A stretch of DNA of 58,745 bases from Xanthoparmelia taractica. Taxonomy: Eukaryota > Ascomycota > Lecanoromycetes > Lecanorales > Parmeliaceae. The notes beneath the pieces are model-generated. The model did not search any database. It was not told the origin of the DNA and saw only the letters and a list, made by a program, of their open reading frames with translations. Where the stretch lies: the NCBI GenBank assembly GCA_033085395.1, contig JANQBS010000243.1, positions 1 through 58,745 of the forward strand, given 5' to 3'. The position numbers and the translations under genes were made by a program. Shown piece after piece: positions 12,599 to 24,419 of the stretch (within the stretch, counting starts at the first letter, position 1; every line of letters begins with the position of its first letter).

Positions 12599-15500
12599 AT
12601 ATTAATTCTTATTATTATTATCAAAAAAGATTCTTTATAGATACGAAGATTAATTTAAATTATAAGTGTTATACTTTAAGATAATCGAGTAAGATTCGAA
12701 TATTTTATATAGAAGATAAGTATAATAAGTAATAGTCGTAGATTAGTTTTTTTAATTATTTTAATTACTCTCTAAAAGAATAGACATTAATATAATATTT
12801 TCATTATATTATAATTTAAGAACTTTAAGTCGTTAATTATAGATTTAAGAGAATTATAATTAAGCTTAATATTCGAATTAGAGAATATTTTATTGAGTCT
12901 ATTCTTAACGTTATAGCAAAGCGACTTAAGAATATAAATCTTTAATAATTTATCGTTTAACTTCTCGATATTAAGTACTTTATTTATTATTTCGATTTTT
13001 ATATTAAACGTCGTTAATATATTTCTATTTATAATCTTAAATAATTATATAAGTGCGTATTAATCTACGCGTAAGCTTAATAATAACGATAAATAATCTT
13101 TATCTCTCGAAGAGAATATTATAATAATTTAAAAAAATATTATAATCGTACTTAATGCATCGATTATATAAGTTAAAGAATCGTTATTTTAAGACTACTT
13201 CATGAAACTTCTATCTAGATTAATATAAATAAATAAAAAAATATAAAATAATATTTTATCTCGATAATTAATAATATTCGATTATTAAATAATCTTAAAT
13301 AATTCTTTAAATAGAGTCTCTAAAGTGATAAATTCTATAAATACGTTACGTTAACTTAATTCGCGTCGATATTTCTTCTTAATCATAATATCTTTATTAT
13401 TATAATCTTATAAGATTAATTTTTAATTCTTCGATATAAATATTAATAAGAAAATTTATTAAAGATATATAATAAATAAGACTCTTAATTAAGTGTAGTC
13501 TCGAGAAAAATAACGAGAATCTTAAACTAATTTAAAGAATAAAGCACTTATATTAACGCAAAAATAACTTATTTCATAACTCTTTTAAGATTTTTATACG
13601 AATCGCTATATAGAAGAGTATCTAGATTAATTAGATAAATACTTTTAATAAATTAATTAAAAGAATTCGAGAGATAAGAAAAAAGTCGTTAATAATTTAT
13701 TAAGATAATTATAATTAAAATTAATTATTTCACGCTTTAAAAACCTTTAAAATCTTTAATTAATTATTTATACACGTTTTAATTATTTATTAAACACGCT
13801 TAATCGCTTAAAACTTTAAGTTAATAATTAGAAATCGTTATACTTTAAATAAAAAATAATTATACGTTATTTATTAACTTTAAAAGTGCAAAAAGATTAA
13901 AAGATATATATATATTATTTCTTATTAATGTTATTGCTCTATACTTCTATAACGAGAACTTATAAATAAATATAAAATATATTTATTTAATTAAAATCGA
14001 ACCCGTCTAATACTTATAATAAAAGATTCTAATTATATTAGTATCGATATATTTCAAGCTTTAGAACGATTATATTAGAAGCCCTTCTCGAAAGCCGAGA
14101 TAAAAAAAGATTTTTATCTTCGTGGTCTATTCTTTTAAATCTTATATATCGAATATTATTCTAAAGAATATTAAAGACTTCGAGAGTATATTATATATTT
14201 CTATTATATTAAAATCTTCGAATTATCTTATTCTTACGATATCGAAAATCGAAGCGTAAAGATCGATATTTTAACTAGTTATATACTTCTTAATAAACTT
14301 ATATTATCGAAGATTTACTCTATCGTTAAATAATTTTAATAAAATTTAAATAAATAAAGTTTTTTAAGTCTCGTTACGCTTCGTTTTTTTAAAGTAATAT
14401 TAAAATTAATAAAAATAATTAAAGACTTTTAAATAAGATCTCTTAATTACTCTTAAGATGATCGAGATTATAATCTTTTTCTAAATTTTAATATAAAAAT
14501 AAAAGATCTTATATTAACTTCTCTCGAATTAAAGCGATAGATATTTATAAGATATATTAATTAGATCATCGAAGAGTTAGAGAGATAGTCTTATCGATAT
14601 ATTATAAATTAAGATTACTTTAATAAGCTCTTCGTGTAAGTTAATTAATTAAATATAATTATAATAAACTTATTTAATCTCTAAATAACGCTTAGAGCGA
14701 ATTAAATCTATAATACGTTAAAGTTATTAAGCACGAGCTTTTATAATATCATAAGAATTATAAATATCTTTTTATATCTCTTCTAATTACGTTAAATTAT
14801 AATTAAGATTTCTTTAATCTTATTAGACTTTAAGCTTTAAAGCGTTATATAGATTTTATTTCGAGATTTAAAAAAATTATATATAAGTTATTACTTCTAA
14901 GAGATATTAAAATTTCTTATATTTATAATATTAATCTTTTAATATGTAGAGTTATTAAATTCGAAGATAGACGTTAAAGACGGCGTCTTAGACTCTATAA
15001 TTATAAAAATTCGTAATAAATAAAAAGCGAATTATAGCAAAATAGAGTAAAAGAAGGTAATAAGCCTTATATTATTATATATAAAAAATCTCGCATTAAT
15101 CTTCTAGATTAAATATAGATATTTATATATTCTTATAATATAAACTTTTATAAGCTTTAACGATTCTTAATACTATTAATATCTCTATTATTATATTCTT
15201 TATCCTAGATTTTATCTATTTCTTATTCTCGCGAGAAGTTAAAAAAAGAAATTATAGATATTAAGATTATTAATAATAGATTAATTTAATTAAATAGTGA
15301 AGAGAGATTATTAAATTAAGCTATAACTCGCGATCTTATCGCCGAAATAAATATATTAATAATAGAATCTCGATTTCCGCGTATAATATATTATTTTATA
15401 TATTTATATATTTAGAAGTTAAAGATATCTAAATATACGAAGAATAAACGAATAACGTAAGAGACGATAGAAAAAATATCTTTATAGCTTATTAGTTAAC

Positions 15501-15908
15501 GCGTCGACTCGGCGTATAGATTAATAATTAAATAAGAAATATTTCGTCTATTAATTAAAATATACGCTATATCGCTTAATTTTATAAAGTAATTTAATTA
15601 AAGATAATATATATATATAGATAAAAGACGACGATAATAAAATAAGATTATATTTAAATATCTAGCTCTTTTAAAAGTAGGAAAAGAAGAAGAAGAAACG
15701 AAAAGATTATAATTATATATAATGTGAATCGATATAATTTTGAAAGAACTTAAGTATATTCTTAATAAGTGTAAGATTAACGAAATATTAAGTATATATT
15801 AAAAGAGAATATCGTAATAAAATAATACGAATAATAAAATCGACGAACAATATTCTTAAAGTAGAAAAACTAGTTTAATATAATTTAATAAGTAATATAT
15901 AATTAAAC

Positions 15909-15960
15909 TACGTGATTAGTTCACGCGATAAGCTTACGTAATAAGCTCACGCGATAAACA
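15909..15960. repeat. Two 26-bp tandem units with TACGT and TCACGCGATAA boxes
   Basis: Units 15909-15934 and 15935-15960 share TACGTRAT and TCACGCGATAA. The alternation of TACGT and AGCTT boxes recalls the pair at 4947-4994 in the same orientation, though the surrounding sequence does not clearly align. They may be iterated boxes from related LTRs. Confidence 0.45.
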
Positions 15961-18848
15961 TTATAACTTATAAAATAATTTAATAAATTTAAGTCGATTC
16001 TAATTTATATTAAATAGAAATATTATAAAAATCGAAAAGAGATAAGTTATATTCTTAATTCAAGCGCTTAATTATTATTAAAATTATATAAATTAAGGTT
16101 AATAGATCGTAAATATTAAAATACTTCTTCGCTCTAATCTCGATATTCTTTAAAAAAGAAGATTTTAAAGAGCTCTTTAAAGATAATTTATATAAATTAT
16201 TATCGTATATAATCTTAATATTCGCTATCTATCTCTATTTTTTTAAAATCTTTCTTATATATTTTATTTTTCTTTTTAAGCGAAAGTTATAATAATATAT
16301 CTAATCTAAAATAATATATCGATCTTAATATCTCGCTCTTTAATCTTATTAGATCGAGAAGATACACGCTTACTTAGATTAAAAGATCTTCTTAATTCTA
16401 TAAAGAACACTCGTTAATAGTCTAAGCGAATATCTTATAAAGTAATATTCTTTAAGATTATTAATTCGATAATAAATCTTTTATCGAATAACGTCTCGAT
16501 ATTTAATACTATATCTTCTTATATACGTATATATTCTAGATCTACGAGTTTAATAATAACGTCTTAATCTTTATTAAATTATATTACGAATTTTATTATA
16601 AGAAATCTCTCGAGCGAGATCGATAATTAATGATTTATGTTATCTCGAGATTATATAAATATTAATAACGCGCTTAATACTCTCGGCCTTTCAAAAATAA
16701 TTATAAATTATTTAATCTTATTAAGATCTTATATTCTTATTATATTTATAATAAAAATATCTTTAAGCTATTAAATAAATTAAAGAGCTTATAAATTTTA
16801 AGCGTAAAATTATAATCGCCTAGATAATCTTAATCTAATACTTTCTCAGTCTATTTAAAATAATTATTATAATACTTCTATTTATATAAAGATTATCGCA
16901 TTAAAGTTTATTTATTAGCCTCACTCTTATTTTCTTATAATATTATTATCTAATCTCTTATCGATAATATTATAAATTAATATAAGAATTACGAAAGCGT
17001 AATATTAAATTATAACGCGAGAATTAAAGTAAGATATTTAAATATCTATTAATATATAAATCGAGTTAAAAGACGCTAGCGAGAAGCGTAAATAAGGTAT
17101 TAAAGCCTATAATCGTGCTTGTAAAAAGCGAAAAAATTAAAAATTAAATAATATTACGAGAATTATCGCGTTAAAGACTTATATTTTTAAGATCGCGAAG
17201 AAGATATAATAATATAAAAAAGAGCGAGACGATTTAAAGAATATAATCTTATATTATTATAATTTTATTAGCACGATCGTTATCGTTAACTCTCAAATAA
17301 TATATTACGCTAAATAAAGCATCGTCAGCACACTATTAAGAAGTAATCGTAATATTTCTTTATCGTATCTACTTATTGCAACGTAATCGAAACGCATATA
17401 TTAATTAATATTCTTCGTGAAAGTATATAGCGTTTTTCTCTTTATATAAAGAAGATAATAAATATTAATAACGATTATACTTAACTTAATATATATTATT
17501 CGTCGCTAATAAGAGTTACTTACTTAATATATTAAATCGATATCACGCTAAAAGTCTAAGAGTCTACGTCACGCTAACGTTTTACTTCTATATAAATTAA
17601 TTTAACTTCTTTATAATAATCTATTCTTATAATCTTATTTATTTTATATTCTTTATTTTAAAGAAAACTTAAAATCGCGCTTAATAGAAGTAAGCGAGTA
17701 GAAGAAAAAAGAATAAGTTTTCACGTTATCTTTTAATTATTCTTTTAATTAATCTTAAAAATTCTATAAATTAAATTCTTTATAATAATATTATATTAAA
17801 TATATAAGGACTTAAAGAGTTACGATAACTTTAAATACGAAATCTATAATAAGATAAAAAAAATTAAGAATTAATAAGAAGAGTGATTATAGCTAAAGAA
17901 TCTTTCTAGAAACGATATTCTTAATATCTTTAACTCGATTAATCTTTATAATATTATTACTTCAAGAAAGAAATTATTAATTCGAGCTTTCATATAATAT
18001 AAAATAGCGATAGTAAAGTAAACTTAAGCTTTATTGCGTGAGAAGAATATTAAGACTATATATTATAAGAATATCTATATGTGATATAAGAATATTATAA
18101 AATTTCTAAGTATAGTGAGAATCTTATTAAATATTAAGTATATATATAATCGAAGTAATCGAAATATGCGATTTACTTATAAAAGCGTTCTTTTTTTCAC
18201 GTAGAGTAACACGTTTTTTATATACTTTCTTAACGTACTATTTATATAAGCTTATTAAGTTCTCTTCTTAATAATAAAAATATAGTTTAATAATAAAATG
18301 AGCTTCGTTGAGATAGCGAAATATATATAGTTATTAAATTACTAAGAACCTTTAGAATTAAGATATAGATTTCCTAATACGCTAATTAAAATTATATACT
18401 CTAGATCTATTATATTTTAAATAATTATAGAATTCGATATTTATTATATAATATATTCGAATTGCTATTAAGACTAAATAGATGCACGTTTAGAATAATA
18501 TTATTATTAACGTATTATTAGTTATAGATTTATTATTAGCGCCTTAATCTTCTCTTTTAGCATCTTATTTAGCTTATATTCTTAATTTCTATAATTATCT
18601 TAATCACGTAATTTGCTACGAGAAAGCTTAATCTTAATTTACTTTAATAATCCTTTATTATTCTATAAGATAACTTTATAGTTCTTAATATTTAATATAG
18701 TGATATAACACTTATTGCTAATAGTCGTCTCTAATTTCTAAATATAAGACTCGTAATATAGCTCTACTACTACGTATTAGCGTGTAGAAACTTATCGTAG
18801 AAAAGATATAATGTTATATAAAAAAGCTTAGTTATCGGTATTTTAATA

Positions 18849-19120
18849 CGGGTCGGAAAGGTGTGATATCTGTTGAACATAGTCGTTTTCAACTTTTTTT
18901 TAACTTTTTTTAAAAAATTATATCTTTTTAATCTATTTATAGAATTTTATAATTACATAAGCGTTCGCTTAAGCTTTTTACGTATTTTTGAAATATCAAA
19001 AAATATTACGTAATATATTTATTAAAAACCCAATGGGAGTATGGAATATCCTATACCTTTCGGTATGATATTTGAAAAACTGGTCCCATACCATCAAATA
19101 TACCACACCTTTCCGACCCG
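18849..19120. mobile_element. Complete 272-bp MITE with 21-bp TIRs and TA target duplication
   Basis: The element starts CGGGTCGGAAAGGTGTG and ends with the inverted complement. The 21-bp terminal inverted repeats (18849-18869, 19100-19120) differ at one base, a G/A transition. TA flanks both sides (18847-18848, 19121-19122), as for Tc1/mariner/Fot1/pogo-type insertions. There is no coding capacity; the interior is T-rich on the left, with a short hairpin ATACC-TTTC-GGTAT near 19053-19066. CpA/TpG are well kept, as expected for an element shorter than the minimum length normally recognised by RIP. Partial copies lie at both window ends, so the family is multicopy. The transposase that moved it is not in this window. 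Confidence 0.88.
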
Positions 19121-19122
19121 TA

Positions 19123-19600
19123 GGTATTTACTAAGAAACTTTTCATAAACGCTATAAAAAGCGTAATTCTATCTCGTTAATAAGCTTGATATATAAATTA
19201 AGATAAGTTTTTATTAAATCGCCTTCGGAGTTATTAAATAAACTCCTTACTCGAACTTAGTATTAATTTAGTTCTAGTCTAATTAAATTAGGTTTAATAA
19301 TACTATATTAATATTAGATATTCGAGTGAAAAGTTTATTCGAATAAAAGATAAACTCTTCTATTATTATTTACGAATTAATTTACTTTAATAGTCTCGAT
19401 TTAGAAGCTCGTTATACGTCTAAATAATCTCTTCGATTTATTTTAAATAAGACTTCAAATAGACTAATTAAATCTATTTTATATAAATAAGTCGTTAGAA
19501 CTAAATAATTAAAGAATCGTTCTATTTAATATAATAATTATTTATTTAAGATATAATTAAATTATTAAAGAGATATAATATTTTAATAAGAGTTTATTAA
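19123..19600. other. RIP-saturated spacer between the MITE and element B
   Basis: Old AT-rich sequence with no recognisable gene. It includes an imperfect palindrome around 19216-19235 (GGAGTT...AACTCC). It is continuous with 26732 onward once element B and one ATAAG are removed. Confidence 0.6.
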
Positions 19601-19605
19601 ATAAG

Positions 19606-19762
19606 TGTCATGGAAAATGATCTTGGGATTGATGGTTGAAAAGTCTGTCGAATTCTAAGGGCCGCAGTGGCGAAGATCTACTGGGAAACTAATACAAATT
19701 TGGCCTAGCCTCCCCAATCTTTTCGAAATGCCTTTTACATAGATATACAGAAAATCGTGACA
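19606..19762 (-). repeat. 3' LTR of element B (157 bp)
   Basis: On the minus strand it starts TGTCACG and ends CATGACA. Against the other LTR I count about 19 differences, all transitions, plus a 3-bp length difference. The G/C-rich core (GGGGAGGCTAGGCC on the minus strand) is identical in both. The polypurine tract should lie at 19763-19780, where the minus strand reads TTGTTGTGGGATAT. Confidence 0.92.
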
Positions 19763-20220
19763 ATATCCCACAACAACAAGAAAAAACAAGCGATCTCGCT
19801 TAATGTCAGTGAAGTCGTATTAACGATAAACTACTAGAAAAACTAATAGTAGTAAGGTTATATTAACAGCTGAAAGCATATAGTGTAGAGTAGTTAGAAT
19901 ATCATAATAAGAACAATATTATTAACTAATATCTTCCTTTAATAATCATATAAACGCTATCGAGTAAAGAAAAGTAATTTCTAATTAATAATACTCGTTA
20001 AGTCGTTTAAATATAGCGATAAGATAATAGATATAGTATAAGTGTTATGAGAATATAGTATTTGCTATAATATTAAGTATAGCTATCGACACTAATAATA
20101 AGATATTCGATTTATAAATCTCTTTATAAAGTTAGATAAATATATCTTTTAAGCTTACGAAGATATCGTAAATCAAACGATATTAGCAGTAGCGATTATA
20201 TGCTTATATTAGCGTACTAA

Positions 20221-20346
20221 GTTATCGGAGTTAATAAGATCTCTAACGTTATATTACTAATTATATTTAGACCTATATCTTAATTATCTAATAAGATACT
20301 ACGTAATATAGTCTCTATCTTTTCAAATAACTCGCTTATTAAGAAT
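20221..20346 (-). pseudogene. Element B chromodomain relic at the integrase C-terminus
   Basis: The minus-strand reading carries NKRVI, then QYLIR, then a KYN-x-x-YNVRDL ending. This is the chromodomain pattern of chromoviral integrases (YLVRW...GYGPEYNxWYN...L). The tryptophan positions are now TAA and the residue after RVI is TGA. Family knowledge: such domains bind H3K9-methylated chromatin and steer integration to heterochromatin. It aligns with the element A copy at 48432-48573 and is in the same frame as the rest of Pol. Confidence 0.8.
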
Positions 20347-20699
20347 TCGCTCTACTTTTTAGAACTTATACTTATTAGTATCCTCTTTCACATATATATT
20401 ACCTAGTTAATTAAAGATAGAACGACTATACGAGTTAGAGTTAGAAGTAGGGGTAGGCTTTAGTTAAGCAATGCTAAAGATTAAATATATATTTTAATAC
20501 CCTAAGATAGCTAATTTATAAATTTATTTATTGATCTTTTATAATATTTCGAATAGATCGATATACTATTAAGATAGTTTAATAATAATAATAGCAATAA
20601 TAGAGATAAAATAGTCCTTATGTAGTCGTAAATAAGTCTAATCACCCTACTTAAGAAATATTAATTAATGCTTTCTATTATAGTAATATTTTTAATTTA

Positions 20700-21500
20700 T
20701 CTAAGCAAATGAGATAATATTAGCTATCTAAATACGGGTAACGATAGGCTGTAATAGAGATGTAGTGGCTTTTCTGAGTAGATCAAGTGATCTATTGAGT
20801 TAAAATCCGTAAGCTAGTTCGTTGAGAGTTTTATTAATTATAGTTGAGATCGAGTTATTAAGTAGAGCTTATATTCGCGGGAGGACTAACGGCTAGAGAG
20901 CGAGATTCTGCATAATATATAGATAGAATCGTAGTGCTATCTCCGCTATTTAATTAATTCTTTCGCTACTTTTATTTATCTAAGAATAATAAATAATCGA
21001 ATAAAATAAATTCACTTCGAGCTTCTTAAAGAGCTTCGATTAAAGCTTAAAAAGAAACTTTCTATTACGATTCGTAAGTAAAATCTTTAGAATTTCTTAA
21101 TTTATAATATTAAGTCTATTAAGTAATATAGTAGCTTATTAAATAATAGAGTAATTCTTTTTATTAGATACGAAAGTCACCTTTTTTATAAACTTATTTA
21201 TTATAGAAAGAATAATATTGAACTTCTCGACTAATTTTAAGAATATTAAAATAAAATTTAGAATAAGTATATAAAACGATATTGGCGAAGACTCGATTGG
21301 CTATAGAGAGTTATAAGAAAGATATTAACGTGTCTAAAGAATAAGGCATTTAGAATAGAATCTAATATACTATCGGAGATACTTAATCAATTTATGAACA
21401 TATTAGATATTCGAAATCTTCTTATAAGATCTCTTAAATCCTAAATAATTATCTTTATAAGCTATTTTAAGAACGATTTTAATTATACTTTAAGATATAT
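20700..21500 (-). pseudogene. Element B integrase relic (D,D35E core, two Asp lost)
   Basis: The catalytic region is recognised by a degraded SDRDRKF motif, now TNRNRKF (21075-21055), and by SSERINQ further on. The three catalytic positions fall at codons 21258 (AAT, Asp to Asn), 21072 (AAT, Asp to Asn) and 20964 (GAA, Glu kept). The spacing is 62 codons, then 36 codons, which is exactly D-x35-E. Element A has the same spacing. With two of three acidic residues gone the enzyme cannot act. Outer limits of the domain are approximate. Confidence 0.85.
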
Positions 21501-22639
21501 AAAGACGCTATACGCCGATAAGCTTACTCATATAAAAGAAAAGATTTTGATATTTCTATATAATATCTATATATCTGTCACGAATAAAAGAAAGATCGAT
21601 AACGTTCTCGTTAATATTCTTATTCTTAGTTATTAAAGTAGAGATTCTAACGTAGAATAAATCTATCTTATAATTATTTTCGAGGCCTTTAAGGAACGTA
21701 GAACTTATCTTTATAAGTGTAATAGTGAAGAGAGCATCTAGCTTATTATACTTATTAGCAAGGAATATATTATTACTATTAGCACTCGTAAGTCTTAAAA
21801 GTGTATCTAAGATAATGTGTTCTTTTTTAGACTTATATCGAATATTAAGACGAAATTACCTAAGAAATTAAGAAGCTTTAATAAGACGAACGTTTATTCT
21901 TATAATGAAATTCGTTAAAGTAATCGATGATTATTTCATAATATTTAGAATAATAAAATAATCTATTTAAATAATAGTAGTATACTTCGAGAAGTCTATT
22001 AATTATCTTATTTTCTTAAGCACTTAAATAAAGTCTGCTACTTCTAGCTCTATTAATTAATAGTTCTTCTTAATTTAAGTTAATTCTCGAGATAAAAATA
22101 TAATTATTTAAATTAAAGTGTGAGGAGATTATTTCGAGTTAAAATTAACTTCTTCGTTAATATAAAAGACTTATACTTCAAAATCGAATTCTTTTAAAGC
22201 ATTTAAATTCACTTAAATTAATCTATTAAGATCGTAATAAATAAGCATAGAAGATTAAGATAATGCTGCTTATAGACTATTAAAATTAATCTTCTTCGCC
22301 TTATTTAATAAAGATAATTTAAAGCGAGAAGAATAAGCACGACGGGAATTGTCTTTTAACGAAGCTTCTTTTAGAAGCCTTGTCTTGAGATTCTATAAGA
22401 GTGCTATAAGCTATATATAATAATGAATCGAGCTACGGAGATAACCTATTAGATTAAGGTAATGCTCTAAATCTTTAAGAATTACGGGATAGTTTAGCTT
22501 AGCAATTACTTTGAGTTTATTATCTACAGTAGTTATTCTCAAAGAATTAATATATTAACTAAATAGATTAATATTTGAATATCTCAGAAAAATCTTTTCG
22601 GAAGCGATTGAAATATTATACTTAATTAAGAGTTAAAAA

Positions 22640-23000
22640 AGTCTTCTTAAGTGATAGAGATGCTCAGAGAAGCTATTAGATTTAATAATAATATCATTAA
22701 TATAGGCCTATACGAAGTTCTTAAGAGCTCTCAAAATATAATTAATTCTTCTCTATACGTAGGCAATTGAATTTATATATCTCATAATTAAAATATTAAA
22801 TATCTTCTACTCTCGATACGTGACTACAATTAATATATATCGAAAGTCGAGATATATAAGCTATTTATAAAAGAAGGATACTATATCTAATATTGCCAGA
22901 TAAATATAATTAAGTAGTTTTAAGATAATATCTAATTAAAGAGGCACGAGATAAACATCTAATATAATAAGATTATTTAGACCTCGAATATTAATCACTA
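22640..23000 (-). pseudogene. Element B reverse transcriptase relic
   Basis: The minus strand reads VINIRGLN at about 22999-22976, then PL and SFFY motifs, then YINDII with the YxDD box at 22704-22693. The first Asp of the box is Asn (AAT) and the second Asp (GAT) is kept. Interruptions are TAA/TAG at former Gln or Trp codons. This is the Ty3/Gypsy order of RT blocks and matches element A throughout. RNase H would follow at roughly 22300-21750, which I did not resolve residue by residue. Confidence 0.88.
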
Positions 23001-23787
23001 CTCTATCCTTTCTTTTATCATTTAATAGAGTTTTTTAAATAACGAAGATAGAATAACTAAACGAAGTTAACTATTTTATATATTCTAAACGGCCTTACTA
23101 TTAAAGAGCATCAAAGATTTTATTAATTATTATCTTATCTGTCAGCTCAAGAGAATAAACCTTCGCTCTCTTATTACTAAATAATCTTAATTATTAGTTA
23201 TCTCGAAGAGAAAGCTTTATTTATTTATTTTATAACACTTTAATAAAATCTTTATTCTTTTATAGAGACGAAAACTTATTAATTAAGTTAGTTAGTTACT
23301 ACTTTTCCAGCTTATTTTTATAGATTATTATATCGTTAGAAAGCTTTAATTCTATATTCTTAGAATTAATAAGAATTTCGCTTTTAATATAATTAATTAG
23401 AGACGTAAAGCTATTAGCTAGACTTATTAACATAATAATCGCAAAAGTGGCTGCTTTCTTTACTTAATTCGATAATTTCGAGTACTTTTCGAGCTTAACT
23501 AAAGGCATTTTTATAGTAAAGAAAACGTTTTCGTAGTCGACTTCTTGCAGCATTTTTAGATATAATTTCTTAAAAATTTACATAGCATAATTAGTCTTAT
23601 TTTTAACTATCACACCGACAATATTAGCATTAATCATATAAGTATATATAATTAAATTGTATTGCTTTATAGATTTAAAAATAAAGTCTCTATTAGATAG
23701 ATTCTTAGGGGTTATAATAGATAGAATTTACTAAGCTCGAGAGGCGATTATAAGTGCTTTCTATACTCGAATTAGTCGTTTTATATA

Positions 23788-24084
23788 TTAATCGATATTA
23801 TGAGTTATAATTTTAATAATAATATCACAACTATTAATATATACTTCGTTCTTACTTATATTAAGTATAATTTTCTTTGATCTCATAATATTATTTCTTA
23901 TTAGTAGATTTACCTTCAAATTATTAATTAAATAAATCTCTCTTATAATGTAAGTAAGGATTTTATTATTATTCTTTTTGAGACCTAGAAGATATATTAA
24001 AATAAGTATATATTTATTGATGTTATGCATTATAGAATTAAGCTCTTTGACACGTAGATAAGATAATATCTTTCTAATTTCCAC
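23788..24084 (-). pseudogene. Element B retropepsin (protease) relic, 98-codon open stretch
   Basis: This is one of the longest open frames in the window. Its middle (REIYLINNLKVNLLIRNNI, then SKKIILN) matches the frame at 44813-45112 in element A, placed between the finger and RT as expected for the aspartic protease of Gypsy elements. The LIRNNI segment corresponds to the LIGNDI-type strand of retropepsins. The catalytic DTG triad is not visible in the open part, so the assignment rests on position and similarity to A. The ATG start is not authentic; the frame continues upstream through RIP stops. Confidence 0.7.
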
Positions 24085-24324
24085 ATTAGGTAGAAAAGAT
24101 AAAAGTTATTATCTATCGATTAATATTATATTAGTCTCTAAATTAATATATTCTTTCTTATCCTTTATATTTAATATAAATCGTAGTAAAATATAAGCGT
24201 AATTTTAGTCACGAAAGCTAAAGCCAATACCTAATCTAGCTCTATTCTTAAAGTCTAATTAAATAATTTCTATAATAAAAATATTAATATTCGTTTATAT
24301 ATTTACCGAAAGTAATGATTTAAA

Positions 24325-24393
24325 ATAATATCCGACTCGCAAATATTTATACAATTTCGATTTAGAAGGAAAAGTCAAATTACAATTTCTATA
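24325..24393 (-). pseudogene. Element B C2H2-like zinc-finger relic upstream of the protease
   Basis: The minus strand reads YRNCNLTFPSKSKLYKYLR then VGYY. This fits C-x2-C-x(~4)-F-x-S-x4-L-H-x-H-L with the first Cys and both His changed to Tyr, as C-to-T mutation would do, and the second Cys still present. The element A equivalent is at 44378-44458. The finger is in the same frame as protease and RT. I saw no CCHC knuckle in Gag, so this finger may be the nucleic-acid-binding module of the polyprotein. That role is inference. Confidence 0.65.
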
Positions 24394-24419
24394 ATACGTT
24401 TAAATACTTATATATTTAG

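Larger units (their letters stand above)
11331..18846. other. RIP-saturated block with scattered short GC-richer patches
   Basis: No gene is seen. A weakly RIP-affected patch at about 11338-11410 (CGCGGG, AAGGCCGCGC) may be an old element edge. The remainder has the usual loss of CpA/TpG and dense TAA/TAG. Small self-complementary sequences occur, such as GATAAAAA/TTTTTATC at 14099-14118, which is expected by chance at this base composition. Confidence 0.5.

Noticed and set aside
14099..14118. GATAAAAA/TTTTTATC hairpin as a terminator
   Set aside because: Such A/T hairpins are common by chance here, and fungal nuclear genes do not use this type of terminator.
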